Made by a program: the position numbers and the translations under genes. The notes beneath the pieces are model-generated. The model saw only the letters and a program-made list of their open reading frames with translations. It made no database searches and had not been told where the DNA came from. Below, piece by piece: positions 34,081-47,085 of a DNA stretch of 64,000 nt. Positions within the stretch are counted from its first letter, which is position 1, and every line of letters begins with the position of its first letter. This DNA is from Myrica gale (lineage: Eukaryota; Streptophyta; Magnoliopsida; Fagales; Myricaceae): positions 19,728,374 to 19,792,373 of the forward strand of contig OZ005607.1 of the NCBI GenBank assembly GCA_963930655.1, in the 5' to 3' direction.

Positions 34081-35278
34081 TCAAACTGGACATTTTGCAG
34101 CGAAGTGCTCCTATAGTCACGCACAAAGAGGATTGCTACGCTGGTCATCCCTCCCCTTTTTCATAGAAAAAAAACAGCTTGAAATATTTCTTTATGCTCA
34201 GGTCGAAATCGGTCAGTTTTTATGCTTTTCATCGGCATACTTTTTACCTGGAGGAACAATACTTTATGAAATGGGTTAGGTAGGGCAAAGATATTTACTG
34301 CATGCTGAGGCTTGTAAAGGAAATTAGTGGATATCTTTGGTAGACGAAAATATTTCTATATATATGTAGAAATATATAATATATATGCGAGAGAATAAAC
34401 AAATGGTTGAACGAATTGTTCTTCTAGAACTCCATTTATATAACATGATCAGGAGTACTCGACCTATGATTGCCTTGTGTGTGTACGTTAAAGTACTTAA
34501 CGTGTATATATTTGGACCGACATTTTCAAAGTAGATATATGTATTTTGTGGACCTAACTCAAGCGTGCATATTAAATTTTATTAATTAGTATGAATACTG
34601 TGCAATCTGAAGTAGTAAATTAAACATTACTTCTGATCATATATTTACGAATCCATGCATGGAGAAAGAATATATAATATATGTTATGAAACGATAAATA
34701 TTGTTGGAGAAGTATAAATAGAATTGCTATTTTCCTTTTAAAAAGGATGACCAACATTCTTTGATTCAATACCTTGAATTTTTTATTTTTTCAAAACTAA
34801 AAGTAAGTTCTAGTAGACTTGTATTTTGTGCTTAATTTTCAATAGGTTTTGCCACTACTTTATAGCTGTGAGATAATTTCAGGCAAATTACTATGTTTGT
34901 ACTTTGAATAATAGGTTAATAGTGCTTAAAGATGCAGATCCGATATGGTTGAATTTGTTTGGGGTGGGGCGAGGCCATGTTGTGGCCAAATCTGCACTAC
35001 AATGATCTTAGAGTACACAGACCATACCGGCTGGTGGAGAAATTAATCTTAGCCTAAGGTATGAGAGAGAGAGAGGATCAGAGGTGAGTTAGAGAGAGAG
35101 CTAGATTCGGTTGGGATGGGAGGGAAGGAGTTCGGGAGAAAGAAAGGAGGGACTCCCAAATTTGAAATTCGAATGAGCCCCAAGGCTTTTTTTTACTGTT
35201 TTAAAAATAAAAAATAAAAATTCAGAAACTGAAAATTTTTGGTTCCGAAAAAGTACAATACCCATACTGATTTCGGTA
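34081..35278. other. Intergenic stretch left of the hAT element
   Basis: AT-rich with GA-rich tracts at 35060-35160. No gene is seen. The 40 bp just before the hAT target duplication and the bases after its right end read continuously (TTTCGGTACCAATATA / CCAGTATAGGCTGG), so the hAT entered pre-existing non-coding DNA. Confidence 0.5.
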
Positions 35279-35286
35279 CCAATATA

Positions 35287-38200
35287 TAGGAGTGTCCAAG
35301 GAACCGGTCAAACCGGCCGAGCCGGACCGATTTTGGCAAAACCGGTGAGAAATAACTCATCGGAATGACCAGTCTAGTGAAACCGGTATACTCTGGTCCG
35401 GTCTCGGTTTCACACATAGGAAAACCTGTACCGGACCGGAGTATACTTCTCCAGACCGGTCCGAACTGGTCATTTAAAAAAAACTGAAATTTTTACATCG
35501 CATTCAAGCACAACCCCCCCTCTCGGCACCCACCTTTCGAGTCCAAAAAAATACCCTAACACCATGCACAACCCCCCTCAGCCCCCTCCCTCTCTTCTTT
35601 GACGGCAACAGCCCCTCCCTCTCTTTGTTGGACATTGCTGGTTGCTGCCGTGTGTGTCTCTCTGGCATCTCTCAAGTAACTTCTTACTTCTTAGTTCTTT
35701 TGATCTCTCTCTCTATGCATGCGAATTGATGTTGTTCTTAGTTAATTGGTCGTCTCTATTTTAGTTAATTTAGTGGGTCTACAACGATTGTACTGGATGC
35801 CCGTGAGTGTGGATTGACATTTCTAAGTTTCCCTTTCGATTTTCTTTACTTTCTGCCTTCTGGAATGGACGCCCGGGTATATATAGAATTTTGGTGTGTT
35901 GTACAGTTGTAGGATGTTTGGTTGCTTAGAAAAAAAAGGGAAAGAAGGAAAAAGACTATGAAATCTGATTTGTCTCGTTTGGCTGATTTTTGTTGTTCTT
36001 TTTAAAGTTTAACGCGCACACACAAATCCTGCATCACATCTTTGTTCTTCTTACTTAGCTTCTTCTATCTTCTATTAGAATTTCCTTTTCTTCTTTTCCA
36101 TTTTTTCTAGGCCTACCGTGTCTTCTTTTTCAAATGAAAATCGATCGTACCGTGTAACTATTGGAATTAGTGAAGTATATTATCCCTGAGCGGATGGCAA
36201 TTTTTTCACTAATACTTTTCCATTTGATGCCGTTATTATCAAGTTAGAAGTGGATAATTGCTCGTGAAGATCTTACTATGGATAGCTTCTGTTTTTAGGA
36301 ATTTATATGTGCAGATTTATTATGTTCTTCATGTCGGCCTACTAAAATTTCACTTTACCTTTCTTTAAGGAATTGCTATTATTAAGACATTATTCTTCAG
36401 CTGAGAAAATAATAGTTACGAAAATTGAGGTTTTGCTTTTGGCTATGCATGTATTTCTATTTCAAATACATGTAGATAATGTTGAGACAATGCTGTTTAT
36501 AACAGTTCCAATATGCGCGCCCTCCTTCCCTTACTCACTCTACAGGCCATTGCTGCAGCTTTTGCTTATGACCATAGACAATACAGTGTCAGCCTAATAA
36601 CTCATTCAGCACAAGAGGTTTGTGCTGAATTGCATTTGAATGCCTCTATAGTTTCGGTTTTTTTCCTTGTAAGTGTCCTGTAGTGCTATTCAATGCCAAT
36701 ATGGCTAGGCTTTAAATTATATGAGTTTTTGTGGTTATCTTCACTGGAGGAAAAAGAGACCATTTAATAAATTGACATAAAACTATTTGCAAAGAGTTCA
36801 TGTCATTTAAAATTGTGTCGTGCCTTTTCTGAAAGTCTACTGGATAATTTTGAGCAGAGCTTGTTGATGTCATGATTCCTTGGTTGCAGAACTTAGGTTG
36901 TCACTCCATTTGATTTCACGTACAAAAAAAGGATTTATACACAAGGACAACAATAACCTAAATAGATTTATAAGAAGCTAATCTAATTTTGTCGGCTATT
37001 TTTCTTAACATCCTATACTCTTCCTCTGAGCTCCCATGGCTGTAAAGAGAGATGCTCTTTCAGTTTAGAAGAAGAATGCTTGCTCTTTTTTTTAACATAT
37101 TCAATAATTGCAAAACATTCTTATGTCTATTTTAGTTTATTCATTCTTGAGAAGCATATTTATTCATTCTTGTTTCATGCTCTTCATCATGTGATTTTTT
37201 ATTCACTTTCGCTAGATGGATAATCAATCTGAACCAACTGTAGAGAGTCAGGGAGCACCGTCTATGTCTCATGTAATTGATTTATAATCTGGCCAAGATA
37301 TCGCTAGTCCTAGTCCTACCACTACCAATCAAATTCGCCCGCCTCCCAAATGTAAAGCATCCATGGTATGAGAACACATGACAAAGAAGATAGATTATGA
37401 TCCCTCATACCCCATGTCCTTTTGTAACTATTGTCGGAAGGAGTATCCTTGTGACAATAACAACATTGATACCTCAACCCCTTAAAAAGTATGTATTGAA
37501 GTGTGAGAAAAATCCTATGAATAGAATAAAAGGTCCAATGGATAAATATCAAACACACGTGACTGGTAATGCAACCACTGAAGGAGAGAGTGACAATATT
37601 GAGTCTAGTTTAGTAGCCCATAGTATAATTCAGTGGTATCAAGACAAAAGCTTGCAGAGATGTGTCTTATTGATGAGATGGCATTCAGTGAGGGATGTGA
37701 GGTCTTCTCCATCGAGGTTGGAGAAGTTTAAGCTTTGTGCGGAGAAGATGAAGATTAATACAAAGAAATTGGTATATCTTGATGTGCAAACTAGATGGAA
37801 TTCAACATATCTCATGTTGGAGACTGCATAAAGGTTTCAAATAGCCTTTCTAAGATTATAGACTGATGAATCTGAGTTTATTCATGCATGTAGTGCGGGA
37901 GATGGACTTGGACCTCCTACGAGGGCGGATTTGGAGAAGATAAGGATTTTTGTTATGTTTTTGAAGGTCCTGTTTGATGCTGCTGTCAAAATTTCTGGCT
38001 CTTTGTATGTCACATCAAATATCTTCTTCCTCTGAGCTTTGTCAAATTCAGTCACATTTGATGAAAATGTCTAAGAATGAAAATGCAGAAGTGCGCAACA
38101 TGACAATAAAGATGAAGACCAAGTATGATAAGTATTGGGACAATGTTGACGAGTTGAACATGATGATATTCATTGCAAGTGTGCGTGATCCTAGAGGCAA

Positions 38201-39823
38201 ATTGAGTGTTGTAAAGTATTGTTTGAAGAAAATATATACACCGGAGTTGACAAAGACTTTGATATCATCTACAAAGTGTTTGTTTGATGAGTATAACATA
38301 GTTTATGGAGATTCAAGCATGACATGTCCACATGTATATTATTTGTAGATTATAATGTATTTCTTTTAATTATTTGAATCTTATTTGATTTGTATAATAG
38401 TTGTAGAATCCAACTTATTTATTTTAATTATTTGTACATAGGGTTTTGAGCCTCCTCCATCTGCTACTTTTAATTATACTATGGATGATGCCTATGGATC
38501 TAGTGACGTAGTAAATGTCCCTTATTTTGAAATATATGAGCAAAATCATGAAGTTGATCATGTGAAGTCTGAAATTGATGCATATTTAACAGATAGGTGT
38601 GAGTCACGTAATATCTCATCCTTTGATATTTTGTCTTGGTGGAGGAGTAATAAATCCAAATATCACATACTTGCGAGGATGGTAACGAATGTGATGGCTA
38701 TGTCTGTTTCCACAGTTGCTAGTGAGTTATCATTTAGAATGGGGGGTCGTGTGCTTGATCCTTTCTGCAATTCTTTGTCTCCGATCACAGTTGAGGCGAT
38801 TGTGTGCTCTCAAAATTGGTTGAATGATCTAATTAAATTAGATCTCCGGGAGTTAATGGACGAAGTTGAGGCCTATGATGCATTAGAATCAGGTAATCAT
38901 ATTGTAAAATGTCTCCATGTTGCTTAGTTTTTTTGTTTTTAATTTTGTATGTTATAATTATTTATGAAGATCTAAACATGTTGTTTTTGTCCTAAGTTAT
39001 TAGGAATAATTTTTAACTCACGAGTGGCTGAGATTGAGATTAACGAGGACTAATTAGATTGAGTTCATGGTAAGGTTTAATTTCTTTTTTATAATAATGC
39101 CCATTATTGTTTCATAGTTTATTATCTCACATGTATATTTTTTTTACAACTTGATGGGAGATGGAAAATTGGACAATTGATGATGGATACAATTTATTAA
39201 CTTTATTTTATTTTCTACTATTTTGTTGGCAAGTATTAATTATACTTTTAGTTTGTTTATTTTGTTGTTTGTTATGACTTGCAATAGAGTAGAGTAATTA
39301 GTAATTACTAATTAGTTCCAGTAGTATTTCTATTTGATACTTTTATTACAGACTTTCTTTAATTTGGAATTTCTATATCGTTTGTTGATTTAGAGTTCTT
39401 TAAGGCATGTCTTAAGATGTATGATTTATTATTCTTAAAAAACTATAATTTAGAATTCTTTAATTAGTAGCATAGTAATTAGTATAGTAGTATTCTTTAA
39501 ATCATTACATGTATGGTTTAGAATTCTATTTGGATTGTTGTAAAAGAAAAGTCACAATTGTGGCATAATTTGGTTGATATCATATCCTAAAACTTGATGT
39601 AAAAAATACCAAAAAATTGATGTAAAGAAGCCTAAAAAATGATCCAAAAAAGATAGTCTAAATAAGGCCCAAATCTAGATTTTTCTTAAGGCCTAAACCG
39701 GTCGAACAGACCAAAAGCGGCCCAAACCGGACCGGTCCTTGGCCAGTTCAGTTTCATTAGCATGGCCGGTTCGTTTTGGTTTCATTAGCATGGTCGGACT
39801 AGACATGCCTTTGGACACCCCTA
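35287..39823 (+). mobile_element. hAT DNA transposon, 4.5 kb, decayed
   Basis: Seen: the left end TAGGAGTGTCCAAGG at 35287 and the right end CCTTTGGACACCCCTA at 39823 are imperfect inverted repeats of the plant hAT type (TAGGGGTGTCCA). They are flanked by CCAATATA (35279-35286) and CCAGTATA (39824-39831), an 8-bp target duplication with one change, as expected for hAT. Subterminal regions at both ends are full of ACCGG and CCGGTC motifs, the usual transposase binding sites. A zf-BED and dimerisation-domain transposase lies in the right half. The left 1.9 kb (35500-37200) has no coding sequence and contains a C-rich stretch at 35510-35625. The one mismatch in the target duplication and the decayed ORF suggest an old insertion. 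Confidence 0.92.
37216..38927 (+). pseudogene. hAT transposase (zf-BED / RICESLEEPER-like), broken
   Basis: Starts at ATG 37216 (MDNQSEPTVESQ). A BED zinc-finger beginning, CNYCRKEYPC, lies near 37420-37450. Later blocks are VYLDVQTRWNSTYLMLE (about 37769-37828), SVRDPRGKLSVVKYCLKK near 38180-38230, and the hAT C-terminal dimerisation domain FDILSWWRSNKSKYHILARM, STVASELSFRMGGRVLDPF and PITVEAIVCSQNWL at 38620-38830. Stops occur early (after HVIDL and KASMV), frames change several times, and the segment between the BED finger and the LDVQTRWNS block is far too short, so most of the catalytic region is deleted. A probable intron lies near 38349-38440. It cannot encode a transposase. DNA-binding sites in the ends may still be usable in trans. 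Confidence 0.88.
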
Positions 39824-39913
39824 CCAGTATAGGCTGGATATGGAATTGAAATATATACAAACCCTAATCAATAGAAATCATGGATTGTTAGATATCTTAT
39901 GGGATAAATAAAT

Positions 39914-40366
39914 TTTGCATGCTATAACTATAAGGGTTTTGACACTTTGCATTCCAATCTATTATTTTTATCACATTTCATCCACCTTGAAAGTAGTTCC
40001 CCTAGCTTCTATTGTAGTTACCTTTCCTCCACATGCTTTTCCCTTTATTTTTATGATATGACTAATTTATGACCGTAAAATTACAATTTTAGAGGATAAA
40101 AATCATTTTGACTGAAAACTTTTCGCATCGCCCATGAAAATTTTCAATTAATTGAAACAAAAAATGACTTTTTGACTTGCGCAATGTATAATAATTTTAT
40201 CCCCACAATTTTTTTTTGATGGTGACCCTTTTATGAAGGTAAAATTATAATTTTAAAGGGTAAAAATTATTTTGATGGAAAACTTTAACGGTGGGTGCAA
40301 GGTGACGAAAATAATAGATTAAGTTGCAAAATGTCATTTAGACTCCTATAGTTGGAGGTTGCAATG
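39914..40366. mobile_element. MITE-like inverted-repeat element, about 450 bp
   Basis: The left arm TAACTATAAGGGTTTTGACA, CTTTGCATTCCAATCTATTA and TTTTTATCAC is matched on the opposite strand by the right arm AACTATAGGAGTCTAAATGA, CATTTTGCAACTTAATCTAT and TATTTTCGTCACCTTGCACC, about 75% over some 60 bp. The interior has a further inverted pair with AAATTATAATTTTA-type blocks (GGTAAAATTATAATTTTAAAGG at 40239 versus GACCGTAAAATTACAATTTTAGAGG at 40071, in direct orientation). Family uncertain; long degenerate arms suggest a MULE-derived MITE. Confidence 0.5.
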
Positions 40367-43300
40367 TGTATTTATCTCATATTTTATTGTATGAAACATA
40401 ACATATGATTTGTTCACGTAGTAAACCACCAACTATACCGTTTTCGGTATGCTCAACCTTGAGTAGTGATTTAAAAATTGAATCATGCATATAATGAAAA
40501 CTATATCCACATCGTCAATTTGTTATACTAAAGTATTAAGTTCATTCTTAGGGTATCCAATGGGGTACAGAGTGAAAGGGGGATTTTACATCCATCCCAC
40601 TTTTGGGCATCTAGCTTTGTTTTATATCGTCGACAAAAGAGAGTCTTGAGGCAAAAACTCTAATTCGATGCCTTTTCAAAACAATTAATAACTAAAGTTA
40701 ACATTATAAATAGCTAGATTTATATAAAGGCAAAAGATTGACACTTCATCGGAGAATTTGCTTGATCATGGAACACCCAAGAAAAAGAGATCGAATTCAA
40801 ACACACTATACCAAGAGATAATATTAATATTCTAAAAAATCATTTGATCAAGTCTTGTTCCTAGGCCTTCTCCATCAATTGCTAATCACTTAGCTTAATT
40901 AACCACTAAAAGAATAACTTTATTGTTATTTAATTGTTAATTGAGATTTTATACCTCTACCAAATTAGTTAAGGGATTTGTGCCCCGAAAACATTATATA
41001 GAAACACATAACTAGTACAACAAGATCCATTAAATTCCATATGCATGAAAAAGAGGTACGATTCTCTGACCCAGAAAGTCAACATGTTTTGATTATGTTA
41101 GTCAACTAAAGATCGAGCTTATATATATTAAACACAAATATTTACACATAAAATACAAGAAGAGGATTTAAATAAATTGGAAAAATAAAAAAGCAGTACA
41201 TTTGTTAGCTTAATTAAGTCATAGGCCAGGAATTAAATTCTTGATCTATTTGTACGTCCATTTCCCCCCACTACTACTCTAATTAATTTGGATTGATTCG
41301 CTTGAGTTGACTCATCCCTTTATAAAAACATCACCCAAGGAATCTGAATTCTTCTTTGAAAAGTTTTGTTCTTATAGTAATTATTATAACACTCCCCATG
41401 CAATGGTATAATGATCTGCTGCAATAGCCAACCAACGTGTTGGCTTTTGGCACAAGGCAATCCACATTGGGCATATACATTAATTAATATAATATAATTT
41501 AATCTTTAATTATAATTTCTTAGGATTCCCCATCTTATATCTTCGTTTAATGATAAAAAGGTATTGGATTATGATGCATTATAATTATTACTGGACCAAA
41601 ATGGGAAATCGAAATATCGATCGACCAATTACAAATTTTCTTGAATTTTCTTTTACGTACCCATACAAGGTTTAAAAATGGCCGGCAGGGTTTGACCTAA
41701 AATCGGGATTACATATTGTAATTAGGGGATGGGGAGCTTCAATGCATGGAGTATAAAATTGGACGTCATGATACTTTCTATCATTTCTTTGCCTGTAAAG
41801 TAAATTAAAGGCGAACTTCGTTAACGCGTTAAGATCTCAAAGGACAGTGGACTGTGGATAGTTTCTTTTGAGCTCTCAAAGTTAGGTGCTGGTTTTGGTC
41901 AACTAGGCCGATCGATTAGTATATGTTTAGGTAATTAATGTTAATGCCTGCAGGTTTGTAGATTGAATTATTAATCCCTCAAAGATTATTAACCCCGGTC
42001 GATCGACTTGATTAGTTCTTTAAAAGAAGTCACAAACTTTAAGGCAACCTCTCTATAGACACAACGATTGCATGGAAGAAAAGCAACCACACCCACTACA
42101 ACCACCACCCGCATAATAGCGGCAACAAATTAATAGATTGCATCTAATTTTACTTTATATTCAATCTTTTTCATCATGATATGTATTTTGCAAAAGCTAA
42201 TTTGTTTGCTAATTTTTGTACTTAGTTTTTACATCAGATATTGATAACTGTGATCGTTCCAGCTAAAAAAGTATTGATAAGATTTAGAGTATAACCAAAA
42301 AGTATTGAATCAATCCCTAACTTGGTGGAGTTGTGATTTTGCAAAACAAGTTTCTCTTATTGGGCATTGTAACTTTGGCTTAAAAGGATATTATTGTTAG
42401 GTATTTTAATTTCCAGTCTCAATGATTACACGTTAGTTCCTTTTTGAGGGACCCAAAAATACTCTCCGGATAAAAACATATAATTTGGATTAAGAAACAT
42501 GTTCGTCGTAATATTCTTTCAATGTTTTTTTGTTGTTGTTGAATGAGTGGAATTAAAGTCTTGACATTTGTCGACCAATAAGAACTCGTTTTTTAAATTT
42601 TTGAAGCACGTCCTTCATTCTCTTATATATGTATATATGTTTTTGACGAACGAGTCGACAAGTGGATTATGCAGGTTCGAGAAGTTTTCCATGAAGCACT
42701 ATATATATATACCCTATACTTTTGAGTTGTTTTCCATGGATTCTTCCAATTTTTCCATCCAAAACAGAAGGTACCAGCTATATTCCATTTAGCTCTCAAC
42801 GTGTCAGAGTTGCTTTAATAACGCATAAAAAAATAATTATAAATGGCTTATTATAAGCTCCAATTTCCAAAACACAATATTGCATATATAGCATTAATAG
42901 ATCAGACTCTAAGCTGGGAAATTGAAGTAAAAAGGGACCAGATTTTTATATAAACCGTGCACCTCTTTTATGTACAAATTTGCTTTTTTCATTTTTGTAA
43001 TTCTTTCTCCCTCCTTTTATCAGTAAAATTAAAGAATAGATTAATTTTCGGGGTAGGGAAATAAAAAAAAAATCGTACAAGGACGAACAATAGAGAATGA
43101 ATAAGTCCATCTTAACCTACTTTTAATAGAAAATATTATTTCCCCTTTTATAGGAAATATTCCTACATTATTCTATCATCCATAATAAGGGTGATTTCCA
43201 TATTGATCACTAGGTGACACCGAAAGTACATAGTGGATGTATGAAATAACAAAAATGGCAATTTCAAAGTGGCATCTCCTCAGGCCACCCAATTGAGCAA

Positions 43301-43851
43301 ATAGGAATTAGCCACATAATAAGGTCGAAGAAATTTTTCTGCTTGAGGCCACCGCGCGCCATGCGTTCCTCAATAAACAAATGTCATAAAAAGGGAGACC
43401 AAGCGTTATGGAAAGAAAGCATATGGTTCTGTCCCTGATTCCCACTTGCACTGAGGGACACCGAGGAAGAAAGCCAATGCAGATATTGGATATATCTTTT
43501 CTTGTCCCTTTTTCTGGTTTTTTATTTTCTGCTGCAGATAGCATGTGATAGATATTGGATATCTAGTAGGAGAGCCTCTTCCCCACTATTTGTGACTCTC
43601 CGCCCATTTACCTGTATAAGGCAACTTTCAAATTCCTCCATACGCTAGCTCACTCACAAAATGACATACCCCGTATTTGCATCTGTACTTTGGGACTGCG
43701 ACACATTTGGCCTGGTTTTCTGCCATCTTTTGCTGCAGGGTTTGGTAACTATATAGCATCCCATTGGGTGTTTAACAGCCAGTCGTAGTGGTCACTGCAC
43801 CTTATCATGTCCTTAACTACTCCTAGGACGAATTAGGGCCCATATAGTGCC
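40367..43851. other. Gene-free intergenic DNA
   Basis: AT-rich non-coding sequence. Short frames such as 42568-42792 and 43308-43544 have no domain or splice context. A CACCACC-rich patch occurs near 42090-42110. No gene, RNA or clear element boundary is supported. Confidence 0.5.
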
Positions 43852-44180
43852 TGTTAGAGACAATATCATAATCAAATTTTAAAGATTTGATATGATATTA
43901 TGATTATCAAGATATCAAATATTTGATATCGTTATCAAGATTCAAATTTCAAATGTATAGATTCAAATTTAAATGTATTAATATTTTCCTATTATGCTTT
44001 GTATTGTCTCTATAAATAGAGACCTTCAATTTATAATCTGTATGCGCTTATAATACAAAATACAGTCAAAGAGAGCTTTTCACAATGGATGTAGGTCTTC
44101 TAGACTGAACCATTTAAAATCTCTTGTCTCTTGTTACTATTTTATCTCATCTTCATTTTAACCTTTTTCTTTTGTGCCCA
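43852..44180 (+). repeat. Probable solitary LTR fragment (copia-like)
   Basis: Begins TGTTAGAGACAATATCATAA, contains the TATA box CTATAAATAGAGACC at 44009-44023, a TAATACAAAATACAGTCAAAG stretch and AGACTGAACCATTTAAAATC, which is the usual anatomy of a short copia LTR. GTGCC precedes the start (43847-43851) and recurs at 44173, but the bases before the second copy do not end in CA, so the right end and the duplication are not secure. A fossil with no internal region here. Confidence 0.45.
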
Positions 44181-45083
44181 CCATGCATGCATACGCATCT
44201 AGGCCTAGCGAGATCAATATATCATTGTGGTTGTAATCACTCTAATCAAGGGTGAGGCTGACCAAGACACAAAACTCTACCCTTACAACCATAGCTCTTG
44301 ATGTCAGCATAACTAGCTATTTGTTGCAAACCTAAGACTTAGCTAATGTCAGCTTACACTATAAGAAACTTAGCTTTAGTTGACAAAATTTTGGGTGTCA
44401 AACCAAATTTTGTTTCCTAAAGTGGTCTTTCCATGATAAAACATTAATTTCGTCACCAAAAATCATCAAAGAACGACAAAACCATCCGGACAAGTCCTAA
44501 AACTATTCGGACGGATTTCTGGTGTGACAACATACACCTTGTCCCGAATGACTGACGATAAAAATCATCACAAATACGTAATATCCGTCACGACCCACAA
44601 ACAAAACGTTCAGACACTTTGCTGGGTGACAAAATTTAAATCATCGTAATCAAGTGACAATGAGAATCATCACAAATTTTACAAGATCGTCTGGACGTCA
44701 GTTTTACAACGTTCGAATGGACATTACCTAACGAATAATAATCGTCAGCACATAGTGACAAATTCAAAATCTTCATGAACACTCAATCCCGTCTGAACGT
44801 AAACATGAGCATTCCAACGCCAAAAAACATATCCGCACAAGTATGAATGCTTCTTCCGTGAATTATGTGGTTCCATGTCAGACAAATTCACACACGTGAT
44901 GTCGAAACCGTTCGGATCTAAACAGACTGTTCGGACGACGTAAGTTCTAGAAGATTTTTGAATCCGGCATAGTTAATGACGTTGAATTTGATTGGATCAC
45001 GTGTGAATCTAACCATTGATATGCGTCCGAACTCCTATGAAAACCGTGCGGATGTCTGCTTATAACATTAAAACGGTTGGACG

Positions 45084-45305
45084 TTGTCAAACCATGAAGC
45101 ATACAAGGAGAATGAGTTTCTTGAACTTTTTGTGGAAATTAGCTCCTTTGACATGATCCCATTGACTAGAAATGATATTGAGGCTTATGTGCCAGTAACC
45201 GATGAGAGTGGTCCACAACAACGTGAAATAGAAAGAAGCGATAATTCCTTGGAATTGTTCAGTGAAGATTGTAGTGATTCTGAAGAGTATGACTTCGAGA
45301 AATAA
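45084..45305 (+). pseudogene. TNPD-type transposase, C-terminal tail
   Basis: The frame reads HEAYKENEFLELFVEISSFD, MIPLTRNDIEAYV and an acidic end SEDCSDSEEYDFEK before a stop at 45303. In plant CACTA elements the Transposase_21-bearing ORF ends in a similar '(Y)QENE' plus acidic tail. Only this tail is left, just downstream of the left subterminal repeats, so the deletion that made this copy non-autonomous ended here. Assignment rests on this resemblance and position. Confidence 0.5.
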
Positions 45306-45420
45306 AGTTCATTTATCGTTTCAATTTACTTTGGATTTCTATTTTATATTGATTTTGAGTAGCATAATTCATTGTGTTTTTTTCTCTAATATTGATTTAT
45401 TTGGTCATAGATGACGTTAT

Positions 45421-47085
45421 GCCAGCAGGAGGAAAAGGTCTTCGGTGCAATTCATCGGTTTGAGCTGAGAGTACTCCCGGTGCACTAGCAATGTCGGGTC
45501 CTTCACTTAGAGATAGGCACGAAATACCATCCCCTACCATAGCCAGTCCAGTAGGCACCCAAAGTAGTTGTGCGTGTAAGTATATTTTTTCCGTCGATTT
45601 TGATTAAATATTATGACTTTTAAATTTCTATGCTTATCTGAATTTTAAATTTATTGTTCTTCATTTATAGCGAATTTTGGAATCAGACACGTCAAGGGTA
45701 GTACGCGCGGGATTGCATTACTCAAGGCTCGTACCGGAGGAAAACTGATTGTCCATATTTCTGGTGGACGTACGGGCGGTGATGACATGACGTCCCAATG
45801 CTCTCAAGTCATATTTGTGCGCTTGTTCGACAACATGTCCCTTTAATATGAGTAGGTGGAAGGAGGTCCCCGACGAGGTTAAATCATACGTGATGAACCG
45901 AGTGTTGGTAAATATACTTTATTAATTTTTAATTGCGGAAACTTTTATACATACTAACTGTTATATATGTTAAGGATTACTTCCAACTAGATTGCTTCAA
46001 ACACAGAGTACAACTTGAACAAAAATAGAATATTCCAGCATTACTTGGTGTTCAATTCTAAAGAAGATGTGTTAGAGCACCCGTATCCCGAGATAAACAA
46101 TGAAGAATGTACTCGTGTCTGTGATTTATTCGCGAGCGAGAAATTTCAGGTTAAAACTTTTTATTCCGTCCTGAACGTTTATTTTATTTTATTATTAATT
46201 CTTCTAACAACTATAAATGTACAATGCAGAGGAGTGCAATGAACAAGGAGAATAGAACTAAGCTGAAGATTTGACATACATTGGGAGTGAGGTCTTTCCA
46301 ACGCGCAAGAGCGTTGTCAGTAAGTAATAAATTTATATTTATATTAGATATTATTTAAATAACTGACTTAGGTATTTTAATATGCACGTTCTACAAATGC
46401 AAAACATGATGAGATTAGTCCTGCGTTGCTATATAAAAAAACGTATACTAATAAGGATGACACGTGGATATCAGAAGATGCACGAGAAAATTTTGTAAGT
46501 TGTAACGTTAGATTTAATGATGCATTCGTTGTCTCTTATGTTTCATATGTGCTAACTTTATCTTTTTTTTTTTTCTAATTTTGTAGGAAAAATGAAGGTG
46601 TTACAACTGTAGCACGAGTCAGAAGGAAAGTCATTCACCGAAGTGGAGATTTTCACCGAGGTGTTGGGGACGAAAGCGGGTTACGTGTGAGACTTAGGTC
46701 GTTCAATACGGTCTGTTGGATCATCCTCATCAGCATCGTTCGTTAATTTGTCCCGAAGATTGGAGGAGGCCAAATTAGAGATAGAGGAGATGAGGGCTAG
46801 ACATATGGAATATGAAGCGCTTTTGGTCAAGCGGTCAGATATGTAGTAGCCGATGCGAGAGCATCAACGGATGATGAAGGAGCAGCAATAGAAGAAAGAT
46901 GAAAAGTTGATGCAGATGATGTCGGAGCAGTAACGAAAGAAAGACAAAGAGCAACAAAAGATGCAGTAGCAGTAAAAGAACCTAGTGGAACAACATGAAC
47001 GGAAGATGCAACTAATGGAACAACAGATGCATGAGCAAATAATGGAGCAGATCAGGCAGTTGCAATCTCGTGCGACACCCAAATG
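45421..47085 (+). pseudogene. TNPA-like protein (Transposase_24 type), broken
   Basis: A spliced gene in decay, of the plant En/Spm accessory type that binds the subterminal motifs. Seen: MPAGGKGLRC at 45419, RHVKGSTRGIALLKARTGGK and LIVHISGGRTGG near 45680-45780, RWKEVPDEVKSYVMNRVL near 45853-45908, DYFQLDCF near 45975, HYLVFNSKEDVLEHPYPEIN near 46030-46100, and EISPALLYKKTYT near 46410-46445. The C-terminus has SIRSVGSSSSASFVNLSRRL and MRARHMEYEALLVKRSDM, followed by a Gln/Met-rich coiled coil up to about 47085. Several stops and frame changes interrupt it. Its paralogue is at 55640-56520. Confidence 0.75.

Noticed and set aside
43847-44177. Solo LTR with GTGCC target duplication
   Set aside because: The second GTGCC is not preceded by the expected CA end, so the duplication may be chance; kept only as a probable LTR fragment.
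46864-47082. Cys-rich minus-strand frame of 72 codons
   Set aside because: It is antisense to the Gln/Met-rich coiled coil of the TNPA-like gene, which turns into Cys/Ser codons on the other strand.
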